64,000 nucleotides of DNA from Aquilaria yunnanensis (lineage: Eukaryota; Streptophyta; Magnoliopsida; Malvales; Thymelaeaceae), in assembly GCA_039654915.1 (NCBI GenBank), contig CM077599.1, forward strand, positions 10,790,501-10,854,500, in the 5' to 3' direction. A model generated the notes under the pieces. The model did no database searches. It was not told the origin of the DNA and was given only the letters and a program-made list of their open reading frames with translations. Shown here in pieces: positions 47,258-59,198 of the stretch (the stretch's first letter is position 1; each line of letters opens with the position of its first letter). The translations under genes and the position numbers were made by a program.

Positions 47258-49580
47258 AGTTGCTAGTTGCTTGCCTTGTCATTCTAAAAGGCTTTTTCCA
47301 CAGCTTAAAGGCCCAGCCCAGAATGCCTTTTAATGTTTATACAGCCTGAGTTGTCCTAAACGTCTTGGGTCCAATTAACCTACCTTCAGAACGACTTAGA
47401 CCCATGCCCGTATGGACCCCTCACATTGCCTCCATCTTAGAAATTACGGATTGACTTTACCAGCGTCTCAGCAAACAGTAATTATTCTTTAGAACATTTT
47501 CCTTCAACAGATGAAGGCCCTTAACTTTCATTAAAATTCCAATTTGCCCCACTACAGCTCTCAATCATTCAAATTTATTCGAAATTGGTCTTGTCATGAT
47601 GAATTCAACACTTCCAAAACTTGTGCCAAAGATTTGTATCAACGCTGAGTCTGAGGGTCAATGACATGATTTTTGGACTCCCTTAGGACTGAAAAACACC
47701 AAATTCAACCCGAGAACCACAAAAAACAAATGAAACTGTCTTTCTTAGATTGGCCTCTGCTACCCGCCACATGGTGCTGTCAGTAGGAGGGGCGTTGAGT
47801 CTGATTGCCTTGATAAATATAATTAATTTGAATGGATTTGATCAGGTGTCTCTACTGATCAGGCCAATTTTTTAGGATTCCATTGATCAGGTGTCTCCTT
47901 AGCAAATTGAGACTTGATGGAGCTCTTAGATTTATGCAATGCAGTTGTGGTAACTGGTTTCTGCTTAATGCCATTTATAATGTATGCCTTCATTATTTTT
48001 AAATTATACTATTGTATTTGCTAAGTTTTAAAGCAGCAATTCAAGAGCCTCAGAGTAGATATTAGTTTGAGTTTAATTTTTCATATGAAAAAAGAGGATT
48101 TAGAGTCAATTCTTTTCCTTTTTTTTTTGTCTCACTACTAACTGTAAGACTTATTTACATTTTATGCCTCTCTATGAGCTTTTTGTCTGATGAACTTTAT
48201 GTTGCTATGATATGTTTGTGAATTTTTCAAGTTCAAAGGAAACTATGTTGATAAAAAGTATTTATGTAATGTACTTAGATACTCCTATATTTAAAGTAAC
48301 TGAAAAAATTGACTTAGATGTTAAAAGTTAAAATTAATTAGAAACATAAATATTGAAATTAATCTGAAACTAAAAAAAATTATTATGAATATATTATAGA
48401 TTTTAAAAAAATTGGATTGGAGTGATTTATATTTTATAATTTAACATAATTTCGATCATTGCAAATTAAAAAGGCCATTTATTTTTCTTTATAATTTATT
48501 TAATTATTCTTTTCTAAAGACATAAAAAAAATTATATTTGAAAGTTACAAAATTTGCATTTATTATTTGCGAATTCAAACTTTACATTTATATGAATGAA
48601 AATGTTCAAGATAAAAAATATAAATTAACATATATAGTTTAGGTGATAATTAACACCTGTCTTGCTCTTGCTAAACTGCGTATTGTATCGAGTGTAAACT
48701 CACCTACCCCGCATCCACCATGACGTAGTTTGATTTGAGGTTGATGGGATTCTATTATTATTTATAAACAAAAGATCGTGACAATATTTCCCAAACTAAA
48801 ATACCACTTAATTAACGCCGCAGTCATAACGGTGCATGTGTCGGGAGGCAGACAACATAAATGTCGTCACATAATAGACCAGACCAGCCACGTTATTAAT
48901 TACCTCTCAGGCAGTTGCTAAAATCTTTAATAAATTCTTAAGCATTTTACATCTTTCATTCCCTTATTTGTTGCCATTTGGCGACATTAATTGAGCAACA
49001 TTGTACCACCAAAGTCAATATCTGCCTCAGATCCATTCTGAAACCAGAACCCGCCGTGATGCCAATTGTTTACATGACGGAATATTTTAATCTAATTACT
49101 TGTTACGAGTCACTCAAATTTTTCTGTTTTTTTCAACACTAAGGATGCGTTTTGGCATTTCCACATTAATTTAAACCAGCGAAGCAAAAGAGGCCAATTT
49201 GCTGCAACAACATTTAAAAGGAATGCCTCCAAAGAAAACAAAAACCCGATTACGTTGGAACATCTAAAATATGATCGTCTCCGTGGTACCCAGCCTTCCT
49301 AGCAGAAAAGAGTCTTCCAAACCCTGAGCGGATGGAGGGCTTAACACTGAATGAATAGAATAATTTATAATGTTCACACTTATAAATTAATTAATATACA
49401 TAAAATAATCATTAATAATCTCTTTCAAAGTAATACGACCTTAAAATTTCAATAACAGGGAGAAGTGAGATCAATTTTTAGAGCCATTATTTGGCTGTTA
49501 ATAATATCTCACATATCCTAATTTTTAGAGCTGTAAGACGTATGCAAGAGATTTTGGATTTCTCATTGATCAGTTTATTT
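47258..49580. other. Intergenic, no gene seen
   Basis: AT-rich over most of its length. The 47330-47800 part is more balanced but has no open frame with motifs. A sequence around 48310-48420 ('aaatattgaaattaatctgaaac', 'atattatagattttaaaaa') recurs in altered form at 50290-50360, suggesting an old small repeat. Confidence 0.45.
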
Positions 49581-49589
49581 ATTGATCAA

Positions 49590-49900
49590 CATAATCGAAG
49601 GTGGAACATGGAGCTTCTATCATGTCAATTCAAATAGGCTAATGTGGATTTTAGCCTTCGTATTCCCCTCTCGAACCTGCACAGGGAAGATAGACCGACT
49701 TGGCACTTCAATGCAAATGGGGAATATTCTGTCAGTAGCGACGTACTACCACGCATCTACGCAATTGGTCGGCCCGTCAAAGAGGCAATCTTGGTGTTAT
49801 TAAGGTGTGGAAGTTAAACATATTTGGGGTCTCCCTTCCCTATGCTGAACAAGTTGAAGAGCCTTATGTGGTGGACGACTCAATATCGTAATTGAAATCA
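49590..49900 (+). pseudogene. LINE fragment (C-terminal ORF2, decayed)
   Basis: With frameshifts, the plus strand reads through a 'DRL..WHFNANGEYSV' segment (about 49690-49735). This is the plant LINE motif at the start of the zinc-binding RVT C-terminal region, and the intact LINE downstream has 'WSLDPGGSFLV' at the same place. It continues into a degraded 'W..PVPNKLK.LMWW'-like stretch at about 49810-49880. No tail or target duplication was found. It is older than the copy at 52023-54100 and in the same orientation. Confidence 0.6.
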
Positions 49901-50931
49901 AATATCAAACATCAACCTTTTAATGATAAAGAGAGTAATTTTTTTTTTATTTAACACTATTTAAACTTAAGAAATATACACTTTTTAAATAAAAATGTTA
50001 TAAAATTTCAATTATTTTAAAAGTTAGCAAACATAATCTATATAATAAAAATATAACCGCTGGTTTAATATAATGTTTTTGTTTTATTTTCATTCAATGT
50101 AAAAACATTGAAGAATCTAATGGGTTTAAGAAGATTCTCTCTTATTATTTATAAACCATGTCCTATAAATTCAATATTAATAATAATCATCAGGTAGGAT
50201 AAGAACAAATATGTTCTATAAATTCAATATTAATAAGAATATTTTTCCTATTATTTGAACTAATTGAAAAGTCGAATAAGATGTTAGAAAGTAAATGTTA
50301 ATATTAATTGCAAACATAAACTTAATTTATAAAAATTAAAATATATTATAGATTTTAAAAAATTATTAGTAAATTTATACATATATAAATTATTCATAAG
50401 CAAAAAATTTATTAGAAATATATTATATATTTAGGAAAAATTGAATTGAAGGTGACATGAGATGAACCTTGTAGTTGATTTGCATATTTACAAACCTTAT
50501 TAGGTAATCAAACCATTTGACTTCACTAGTATAATATGTAGACTTAGTATTATGGAAAAAGTGCAGGTTTTCTAAAATGGAAGGGGACAAGTATATGTTA
50601 GGCCAAACCTTTAAGGGGTTTGTGTAAAGTTTCTCTTTAACTTTTACAAAAAGATAAAATATAAAATTGCCCATTATCAACTTCAAAATTTATGAATAAG
50701 TACCTAATTTTAATATTTTTATAATTTTGTATCACATTAATTAACTCTAATAAAAAAATTAAAAAAAAAATTAGAGGGGTCAGCGGCCCTCCTCGATCCT
50801 TAAAAGCTACGCCCCTATATAGAGAGGCAAATCTTGTGATGGATGTTCTAGCTAGCTTTGGATTGTCTTTAGACACTTGTACTGTATGCTTTAATTAGGG
50901 TAGGCCATGGCCCATCCTAAAAATTTGATTT

Positions 50932-50968
<37 letters not shown>

Positions 50969-51099
50969 CAAAAGCTCACATATTGTTAAAAATTAGACTA
51001 ATTTTTAATTTATTTGTTAAGTTTTGAGCACCTCATTTTTTTATACATGGTTTTAATATTTTATTTATTTTTCATTTTTAATGTTCCACTCCACTACAT
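49901..51099. other. Intergenic, AT-rich
   Basis: AT-rich spacer with a microsatellite at 50936-50964. A short 'ggggtcagcggccctcctcga' patch near 50776 resembles parts of decayed retroelements but has no partner here. Open frames at 50423-50876 (minus) have no motif. Confidence 0.45.
50936..50964. repeat. (AT)n microsatellite
   Basis: About 14 uninterrupted AT units. Confidence 0.95.
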
Positions 51100-51116
51100 A
51101 ACATTAAGCTCATTTT

Positions 51117-51837
51117 TTTTTTAAATGTAGCACTACCATAACAAATTTTCATAAAGATCCCCAAAGAGTTGCTTCGTATATTCAAGAGTTGTCTTCACGG
51201 TTGGATGAAACACAAGCATGACTATCAATCTTCTTAGCAACAAAAATATCAACAACCTACGGTTCCTGTTTTTGGAAGAGTCCCTTCAAAGATGGTCTTA
51301 GATCAGCCTATGACTTTATGTTAGAGCAAAAGCAAGCTGCCTAACTTTGTTATTTTTGTAAAGAATGAACAATTAGGAGCAGTTGATTAGCTTGTTATCT
51401 GTTCCACGACTGTTGGAGACTCTCTTGCTTTTGTTGCTCCAAAGGTCGTTAAAATCCCAAAGACAACATGTGCCAAATCGTTTGATGAGACAAAATCATC
51501 CAAGGTTCATGCCATTGTTGATGGAAAAATAAGATGTTTGGTTACTAAAGAAGATTCTAAGCAAATCAAAGAGATTGTGAGTAACAAAAGAGCATATTCA
51601 TCGGAAACAGATTGTTTGCCAAGAGGCATTAAGCTTTCTTAATGGATGTCTCATTTGAAGATATTGATTTTTCTAAGCATTCCAAAAGTCATACTAGATT
51701 TTAGGCTAGTTAAAGCAAATTCTCTACAACTATAGACGATCTTAGTTTAATTTAGTTTATTCTTTTGGGGACTATGTCACATAGCAGCCATATTACTATT
51801 TTCCCTTTTCATTTTTGTAATTTTGATTACTAAAAAA
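51117..51837 (+). mobile_element. Retrocopy with poly(A) and 17-bp target duplication
   Basis: The segment is flanked by an exact direct repeat aacattaagctcatttt (51100-51116 and 51838-51854) and ends in an A-run (51832-51839, sharing its last bases with the duplication). This is the full mark of LINE-driven target-primed insertion. Inside, one frame (51238-51642) stays open for about 135 codons apart from TAG codons at 51322-51324 and 51388-51390, then ends at TAA. Its Lys/Val/Ser-rich product (with words such as VFGRVPSKMVLDQP and KIPKTTCAKSFDETKSSK) is not one I recognise. It may be the 3' part of an mRNA (processed pseudogene) or of an unfamiliar LINE-dependent element. Codon-like composition suggests a once-coding source. 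Confidence 0.75.
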
Positions 51838-52022
51838 AACATTAAGCTCATTTTATCAATGCAATTTTTTTTTATCTTTGTTTAGTTTAATTGTTTCTTC
51901 TAACCATACATACACACACTTTTCCCCAACTCAAACAATCCCTAAATTTCAATTCTATAATAAATACACGAAGCCGTTCTTTTCATTTTATTTTGAAGAA
52001 CAATACAACTGTTTGTAATTTG

Positions 52023-54100
52023 CTTTGAAAGAGCTTTCGACAGCATCAGCTGGAATTTTCTTGACTTGGTTATGCAGCAAATGGATTTCGGCCTTAAATG
52101 GAGGAGGTGGATCCGAGCTTGCTTGGAGTCCTCCATGGTATCAGTGCTGGTAAATGGTTCTCCAATAGCAGAATTCAATATGGAGAAGGGGGTGAGACAA
52201 AGAGATCCCTTATCGCCATTCCTCTTTTTGATTGTTGCTAAAGCTCTCAATGTCATGATGCTGGAAGCGGTGGAAAATAATCTTTTCACAGGAGTGAAGA
52301 TCGGGGATGGGAATTTGGTGGTATCTCACCTTCAGTACGCTGATGATGCAATTTTTATTGCAGATTGGAAGAAGGATAATATAGTGAACCTGTTGAGGTT
52401 ATTAAGGTGCTACGAATTGGCTTCAGGTCTTCGTGTGAATGTATCAAAGAGTAGATTAATTGGTGTCGGAGTCTCTAAAGAAGAGGTCTGTCGTTTAGCA
52501 AGTAAGGTGGGATGTAAGGAAGATCAATTACCGATGACGTATTTGGGGCTCCCGGTGGGGGAAAACATGAACAAATCAGTTGCTTGGCGGCCTGTGATAG
52601 GAAAAATAAATAAGAAGTTGAATCCCTGGCGGTGTAAAGTTCTATCAGCTGGTGAGAGGCTGACGCTACTCAAATCCGTTCTGGGAAGCTTGGCCCTTTA
52701 CTTCTTCTCCCTGTTCCGTGCCCCGAAGAGTGTTATAAAACTCATTGAGAGTGTAAGGTTGAATTTTTTCTGGGGAGGGGTAGGGGAGGATAGGAAGATT
52801 GCGTGGGTTGCGTGGGAAAAAATTCTGTCTAGCAAAGCGTCGGGTGGGTTAGGTGTTGGTAGTTTGGTTGCAAAAAATCTGGGCTTATTGGGGAAATGGT
52901 GGTGGCAGTTTAGGAAGAAGGGGGAAGCTATGTGGGTTAGGGTTATTAAATCCATTTGGGGGGAGAGTGGAGGGGTAGGAAACTCTAAGGAAGAGAGTCT
53001 TTCTGGAGGGGTTTGGGGTAATATAGTAAAGGTTGGTTTCGAGATAGAAGAAAAAGGGATTGACTTTATCAACTCTTTTAGGAGAAAAGTAGGAAGGGGG
53101 GATGAGGTGAAATTTTGGAAAGATTTCTGGGTAGGGAGTTTTCGTCTCAAAGATAAATTCAATAGGCTATATAGGGCTGAGGAAAATGGTGAGTGACTTG
53201 TTTCCAACAAAGGCGCGTGGGTAGGGACAGAGTGGGTTTGGTATTGGAGTTGGAAGAGGAGGTTAAGGGGGGCTGAAGTAGAGCAACTGACGGAACTCAT
53301 TTCCTTGTTATCTCATGTTTCCTTGTCAGCAGATGCGAAGGACGATTGGAGCTGGTCCCTAGACCCCGGTGGCTCATTCTTAGTGAGGAAACTTTCTTCC
53401 TTGTTGGATGTCGCATGCTTGCAGTCGGGGACCTCGCCACTCACAGTTACTTCCTGGATCTCGATGGTGCCTCAGAAAGTGAACCTGTGTGTCTGGAGAG
53501 CGGCCCAAGATCGGCTCCCAACCAAATTAAATCTGGTAACTAAAGGTGTGGAAATTGTTGATGTCAGCTGCCCTTTTTGCAGAACTGAACAGGAATCAGG
53601 CGATCACATCTTGGCTGGGTGTAACCTCTCATCCCGACTTTGGAGAAAGGTCCGATCATGGTGGCATCTCTGTGGCCCGCCCCCGATAGATGTCAGGGAT
53701 GCCTTAACCAACACAACAATTCAGAGTCTCCCCTCCCACCTTCAGAGGCTGTGGAAAGCGGTATGCTACACTACTTGCTGGATCCTTTGGAAATACAGAA
53801 ATAACTGCATTTTTCAAGACAATCAGGTTTTAGAGATGCAGATGTTAGGCGATGTGCAATTTTACTCCTTCTTTTGGATTAGTCATAGGTGCAAAAAGAT
53901 TAATCTTGCCTGGGTGGATTGGCTGCTCAATCCCACTCTAGCTTCTCATTGTTGAAAGTAGTCTGGTAGGCTGGTGTGCTGAGAGGCGATGCTGGGCTGC
54001 TCTTCTTTTTAGAGAGCAAATGTGTGTTCTCTTGCTTGCTTATCGCTAGCTTCTGTACTTTACTCTTTGCTTATTTTTATTCAGTAGTCGTTAAAAAAAA
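52023..54100 (+). mobile_element. 5'-truncated L1-type LINE with 16-bp target duplication
   Basis: The insertion is bracketed by the exact repeat aactgtttgtaatttg (52007-52022 and 54101-54116) and ends in an A-run (54093-54100). It contains the C-terminal two thirds of LINE ORF2, then a 3' UTR of about 140 bp (53956-54092). The 5' junction falls inside the reverse transcriptase core. Identical duplications and a nearly open frame indicate a young insertion. It lies about 170 bp downstream of the retrocopy at 51117-51837, in the same orientation. Confidence 0.9.
52024..53955 (+). pseudogene. LINE ORF2 remnant: reverse transcriptase and zinc-binding region
   Basis: One frame runs from the 5' junction to a natural stop at 53955, broken only by TGA at 53194-53196, which a single C-to-T change in a CGA codon would explain. 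It starts FERAFDSISWNFLD, just after where the first catalytic Asp of the motif 'DFEKAFD' should be; that residue is missing because of the truncation. It continues with VNGSP.AEFNMEKGVRQRDPLSPFLF (the usual Gly of RQGDPLSP is Arg), then YADDA with the catalytic pair at 52336-52347, a YLGLPVG stretch, and WRAAQDRLPT. The zinc-binding CPFCRTEQESGDHILAGC follows, then a Trp-rich end. The endonuclease and N-terminal reverse transcriptase are absent, so it cannot act by itself. Confidence 0.9.
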
Positions 54101-54116
54101 AACTGTTTGTAATTTG

Positions 54117-55060
54117 TTTTAACAAAATATTTTTTATTTTGGGTAAATAAAATGTTTCATTAGAATTTTTTTTTTAAATTTTTTTAAATATTGATTTCCT
54201 AGTAAATTTTTTAAGCTAACAATCACCTACATTATTTTCATTTTTTTAATCTAGATTCAATTTCATTTAAAAACTAATACTATATATATAATAATCAATT
54301 TGATAGTTCTTTTAGAAACTTATTAGAATTTTTTTTTTTACTCACACGGCCTAAAAAAAAAGAGAAAAATGAATAAACATTCATCATTTTTTATAAAAAC
54401 ATTTTAAAAGTGATTTCCACACTTCTCAAAGTATGAAATTTGAATAAGTATATTTTAAGAATAATGGCTGAAATCCACATTCACATCATTTGTCCTCGTT
54501 TTAGAAATTTGTAAGTGTTTAAAAGGAAAAAACTAGATCCATCAATTCTACTTATATGAAAATAGTTTGATGAACAATTTTAATATTGGTTTATCCAATT
54601 ATAAAATCCTGACTCCGCCATTAGGATAACTCCCCGTTCCTACTGCTACTCCTGCCGTTTTGGACTTTAATCCTTGTCCTTAATGAAAGCTCAATGAATT
54701 GAATTTATCCCAAAAAAAAAAAAAACAAAAGAATCAAGGGATTCCAAACATGGAAAGCTTGGTCGACGACTTCCTAATTACGGAAATTGAGAAGTCAAAA
54801 CTAGACTTTTGGTATGGATCAACAATTTCCACATGCAACAATCATTTTAGGCTTCCCACTTCCAGAAGAAACCCAAAACAAGCGCACATCTTTTATTTTG
54901 TCCTCACCGGTCAGAATTCGAACCAAGGCGTGGAGCTTCAACGCAGCCACAGTCGCATACGTTTTCAAGTTTCCTTATGCCCGGTATCCCAAATGACCAC
55001 GCATCAATCCGCCACGCGTAACACAGTCACAGTCTAACATCACCTACCGTCCTCTGAGCC
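54117..55060. other. Upstream region of the WD40 gene
   Basis: AT-rich to about 54600, then more balanced toward the gene. Open frames at 54699-55037 overlap in different frames and lack motifs, so I treat them as promoter-side noise. A CACGCGTAACAC stretch near 55013 contains a possible CGCG-type element; this is weak. Confidence 0.4.
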
Positions 55061-55067
55061 CTCCCCA

Positions 55068-55075
55068 TATATAAA
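55068..55075 (+). promoter_or_regulatory. TATA box of the WD40 gene
   Basis: TATATAAA, 199 bp before the ATG at 55267. With about 30 bp to the start site, the leader would be about 165 nt, C/T-rich as is common in plants. Confidence 0.75.
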
Positions 55076-55266
55076 CGTCATCGCACCCTCTCCCATTCCT
55101 TCAACTTCGTTGACATAAAATTTGCTCTCCCCTATCCGATTTTTCCTCAAAATTTCACAACCTCTCTCTAACGTCCCTTCCACTTGTCACCCAACATTAT
55201 CCCGTTACTCATTTTCAACGACTCTGGCCATTGTTAGAAACACTGAACACATAGAAAACAAACGAG

Positions 55267-56667
55267 ATGAGAACCCGTAGAGGTGGAACAATGATTTCGG
55301 AGCAGCGACAAAAACAATACAACAGCTTCGCCGACGCTGCCACCGCCCCTCCCGAATTCAGTACCCTTCTGCAGCATCCTGTCCAGCCCTCTATGTTCTC
55401 TCACCGCGACAATGACCATGACTTCCACCCCCGCCTCAGGAGCAATGCCTCACAAGCCACCGGCAGCCACCATAGCTGCAGCCCCACACTCACCGGTGAC
55501 TCTTCGCCAACTATGTCCTCGCCCTGGAACCAAATCTCTTCTCCCTGCACCAATTCCCCATGGATCGCTCCCTCGCCTCTCAACGCCGACGCCGATGGCT
55601 TCTCCTCCATTGGCCTCATCGGGACAATCGTGCGGGAGGAAGGCCACGTTTATTCCCTGGCTTCCTCCGGCGATCTCTTGTACACCGGATCTGACAGCAA
55701 GAACATACGGGTCTGGAAGAACATGAGGGAGTTTTCTGGGTTTAAGTCCACTAGCGGATTCGTCAAGGCTATTGTCATCGCCGGAGAACGGATCTTCACG
55801 GGTCACCAGGACGGCAAAATCAGGGTCTGGACGAATTCTCGCAAAAACCCGAGCGTCCACAAACGGGTGGGAAGCCTCCCAAGTCTCAAGGATTTTGTCA
55901 AGAGCTCCATGAATCCTAAGAATTATGTCAAAGGTCGTAAGAACCACAAAGTCCCGAAGATCAAACATTTCGACGCCGTTTCTTGCATGAGCCTGAATGA
56001 AGAAGTCGGCCTGCTGTACTCGGGGTCGTGGGACAAGACCATGAAAGTTTGGAGGATAGCGAATTCCAAGTGCCTGGAATCGATCGACGCGCACAAGGAC
56101 GCCATCAATTCGGTGGTGACCGGATTCGACAGCTTGGTTTTCACCGGATCGGCGGATGGAACCGTCAAGGTTTGGAGGAGGGAGCTTCACGGTAAAGCGA
56201 CACAGCATTCCCTGGTGCAAACTCTGTTGAAGCAGGACAACGCGGTGACGGGGCTGGCCGTGAACCTAGAAGCCGCGGCTCTATACTGTGGATCGTCGGA
56301 CGGGAACGTCAACTTCTGGGAACGTGAGAAGCAGCTGACTTACGGTGGCGTTCTACGGGGCCATAAATTGGCAGTTCTTTGTGTGGCGGCCATTGGCAAC
56401 CTGGTCTTCAGTGGGTCGGCGGACAAGACCGTATGCGTGTGGAGGAGGGAAGGGGTACGTTCGCACACGCGCCTGAACGTCTTGACTGGCCACATGGGTC
56501 CAGTTAAATGCCTGGCCGTTGAACTTGATCGCGACTCGTTCACGAAGGATGATCGGCGTTGGATCGTTTATAGTGGGAGCTTGGACAAAACGCTCAAGGT
56601 ATGGCGCATGTCTGAGAACGCTCCGGCCGAGAACGAGTACAACAAGCAGGGTTTCGATCTACTCTGA
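55267..56667 (+). CDS. JINGUBANG-like WD40-repeat protein
   Basis: An intact, intronless 466-aa protein. Residues 1-115 are a Ser/Pro/Thr-rich, probably disordered leader (for example [20 protein letters not shown]). Residues 125-447 form seven WD40 blades whose strand-end motifs are IRVW (147-150), IRVW (185-188), MKVW (259-262), VKVW (300-303), VNFW (348-351), VCVW (389-392) and LKVW (443-446). A basic insertion with [13 protein letters not shown] and KGRKNHK lies between blades two and three (about 200-230), as in the plant JINGUBANG group. In Arabidopsis, JINGUBANG restrains pollen germination under wet conditions and binds a transcription factor; this product more likely acts as a WD40 scaffold in a similar setting, but paralogues are many. 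No catalytic domain. The ATG at 55267 is the first in frame after the TATA box; a second at 55291 is possible. GC content is far above the flanks. Confidence 0.92.
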   Translation: MRTRRGGTMISEQRQKQYNSFADAATAPPEFSTLLQHPVQPSMFSHRDNDHDFHPRLRSNASQATGSHHSCSPTLTGDSSPTMSSPWNQISSPCTNSPWIAPSPLNADADGFSSIGLIGTIVREEGHVYSLASSGDLLYTGSDSKNIRVWKNMREFSGFKSTSGFVKAIVIAGERIFTGHQDGKIRVWTNSRKNPSVHKRVGSLPSLKDFVKSSMNPKNYVKGRKNHKVPKIKHFDAVSCMSLNEEVGLLYSGSWDKTMKVWRIANSKCLESIDAHKDAINSVVTGFDSLVFTGSADGTVKVWRRELHGKATQHSLVQTLLKQDNAVTGLAVNLEAAALYCGSSDGNVNFWEREKQLTYGGVLRGHKLAVLCVAAIGNLVFSGSADKTVCVWRREGVRSHTRLNVLTGHMGPVKCLAVELDRDSFTKDDRRWIVYSGSLDKTLKVWRMSENAPAENEYNKQGFDLL

Positions 56668-56710
56668 ACCGAACGGAGGGGCGCGAGGGAGACTAGAGCG
56701 GGAAAGGCCA

Positions 56711-56716
56711 AATAAA
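56711..56716 (+). promoter_or_regulatory. Possible poly(A) signal of the WD40 gene
   Basis: AATAAA lies 44 bases after the stop codon. A TTGTATTTGTAA stretch at about 56766-56777, a plant-type far-upstream element, suggests cleavage somewhat further on. Confidence 0.4.
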
Positions 56717-56779
56717 GTTGAAAACGCGTGAGGACCACCAATTTGAAATGGAGGATGGAGTGATGTTGTATTTGTAACA

Positions 56780-58384
56780 GACTATGGTCCGTGGACCACC
56801 GGATCGGAGCCCTGTTCTAGAAGGCAAATTTTGGTGTGGCCGGTGCCACGCGTATATCAGGGGAGCCATTACCAGGACGACAAGTTAACTCTTCAGTCAT
56901 GCGTGTATATACAGTGTATATTCGTTTATTTATATTTTATTTATGTATGCGAAAATTTGCCTCGGAGAAATGTTGAAAGGAGAGGTCACTAAGAGATTGT
57001 GTTCAATTGGCTATTACAAATTTACACCCGTCATTGTGGGTTAATTTTGAAATCATGGATTAGTACTAATTGTACAACTTTATACAGCGTTCCCGTGCAA
57101 TATTACTGCTACCGCACTTGTTTCTGTCAAAATTTCGTTGTGAACTGATACGACCCACTTCTAATTTCAGTGCATAAGCCTGTTACGTGTGTTATGTCTC
57201 GGGCTCGGCTGGTATACTCTGCAAAAAAGTGTGCGGCCCACTTGTTAGTGAAAAAACAAAAGAACAGCGTGGACATGTGAACTCGGATTCGGCCCAGTAG
57301 TCTGTATAGCATTACAAAGCTTAATTTAGAAATGGGCCTGACCTTGTCCCTGGTACTCCCAAGGCAGGCAGTGCTCTTGTTTATCTTCATCTAAAGATGG
57401 TAATGAATAAGACGTGAGTACCATGGTACTAAAACCATATATTGTTCATCATGTTGCATACCCAATTCATATCTCATCCACAATTCATTGGATTTACAAT
57501 TCTAATATTTATATCCTACCTATTTTAAGGCGAATAGAATTTAGTAAAACCCACCAATCCATCACATACTATCATAATAGAAAATAGTAATTTTACAACA
57601 GAATACCATAAAAAAAAAACATTGAAATGATCTTGGAGAAAAATGATATTAATAATAAGAGATACATATAGTGCAACACAGATACATATACCTAAACAAA
57701 AAAATTTCATGTGTGATGCCTTATAAGAAGAAATAATACATGTAAAGATAGGTTCTAGATCACCAAGCCAAACTCATGTTCATCATCTCTATGTGGATCT
57801 TGGCACTTGGGTATACCACTTCAAATAAAAAGTAAAATCTAGTAAAAGCAAACTATATTCATATATATAAAACCACACTCAAACTTCAATTTTATATTAG
57901 ACATCCTTTTTTTGACAGTAAGAAGGGATGGCAACAAATGTATTGTTTAATAACTTTTTGGAAGACATGTTTGATCATACAAAGCTCATTCTGAAATAAT
58001 ATTTAGCAAACCACAACGTACAAGAAGAGAAATCACACAATTGTAGATTATTTAGCAAATCTCCTCTTAGCAAATCTCCTGTGTCTTATCTACATCCAGC
58101 AAATATGAAAAAAGAAAATCCACACCTGCTCGAAAATCATTTAATTGTGAAAAAAAAAAAAACCTATCTGCATGATAAGATACAAGTGGATATCGAATAT
58201 TCAATCACATAAACTTGAAAGACAAAATTTGGGGTGAGTTCCGTTTAGATCTTGAGGAAGGCCCTACTCTAGGCAATTCCTTCCTTGAAGCCATACCAGA
58301 CTGAAATAAGAGAACAAAAGCTAATTCACTGCAAGGGAAGGAAGGAAGAAAACGATAGCATTGGCATTAGCCAAAATGAAATTA
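56780..58384. other. Intergenic, no gene seen
   Basis: 3' side of the WD40 gene, then AT-rich spacer. The frames at 57127-57390 and 57525-57710 (minus) have no motif. Confidence 0.45.
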
Positions 58385-59085
58385 AATATCGTAGTAGATC
58401 CCGCGATATACTGCTTACTGTGAGTAAGTGGTACGTGGTAAAAATGTTTTAACAATTTGTCATTTTATCGAGCGATATGCTGTGATATTTCGCATACTAC
58501 TTACTTTTTGTATACATTTTGTCCAAAAAACTCTAATCTACTATAAATACTATAAGGTACGTACCATAGTATTTTATTTTTTACAGATGTAAGTGAGATA
58601 TTTTTTTTGTTATTTTACATCAAAATATTGTAGATATATAAAACATTACAATATAATTAAGACGCATATCATAAAATAAATATTTATTTTTATTTTCTTG
58701 GTTACTTTTCTTAGTTAACATAAAAATTTAATAGTTACTTTGAGTCATCTAGGAACTCAATGTGGTATTAAAAAATATATTGTTATTACTAAAGTATTGT
58801 GTTTTTCTCTTATATAAACAAATTACTTTCTTTCTAAGTATTATTTATTTTGCTTTATGTATAACATTTTTTTATGTTTTTTGTATTAACAAAATATCTT
58901 CTATCATATATAGTTTATTTATATTTGACAAATTATGATGAGAAAAATTAGAATACATATAAAATGTGTAAAAAAAAAAATTAAATTTATGTCATCTTAA
59001 AATATTATTTTTTTGTGAAAACGGTAACAGTATGCGACACGATATACCTTAAAAATTTGAGGTCCAGTATATCTAACGGTAATGG
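58385..59085. repeat. 730-bp dispersed repeat, copy 2
   Basis: Same orientation as 42078-42810 and alignable almost end to end, with scattered substitutions and small deletions (it is about 30 bp shorter). The right end reads 'tatatctaacggtaat', matching 'aatatacctaacggtaac' in copy 1. Confidence 0.75.
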
Positions 59086-59198
59086 GAATTTAACATTTGA
59101 TTGACCACTTTTTTAAGTAAGGTCGGATTTTTTTTTTCCGGGCAATGGTCGTTGAATGTCGATTTTGATTTGGTTCCAAGTTTCTGTAAGTTGGGTCA

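Noticed and set aside
52698..53300. 200-codon minus-strand open frame
   Set aside because: It is antisense to the LINE ORF2 remnant, whose plus-strand frame has clear reverse transcriptase features.
54699..55037. 112-codon open frame just upstream of the WD40 gene
   Set aside because: No motif, competing frames, and it lies in the presumed promoter; it starts in an A-run without a proper context.
55450..56220. 256-codon minus-strand open frame
   Set aside because: Antisense shadow of the GC-rich WD40 coding sequence.
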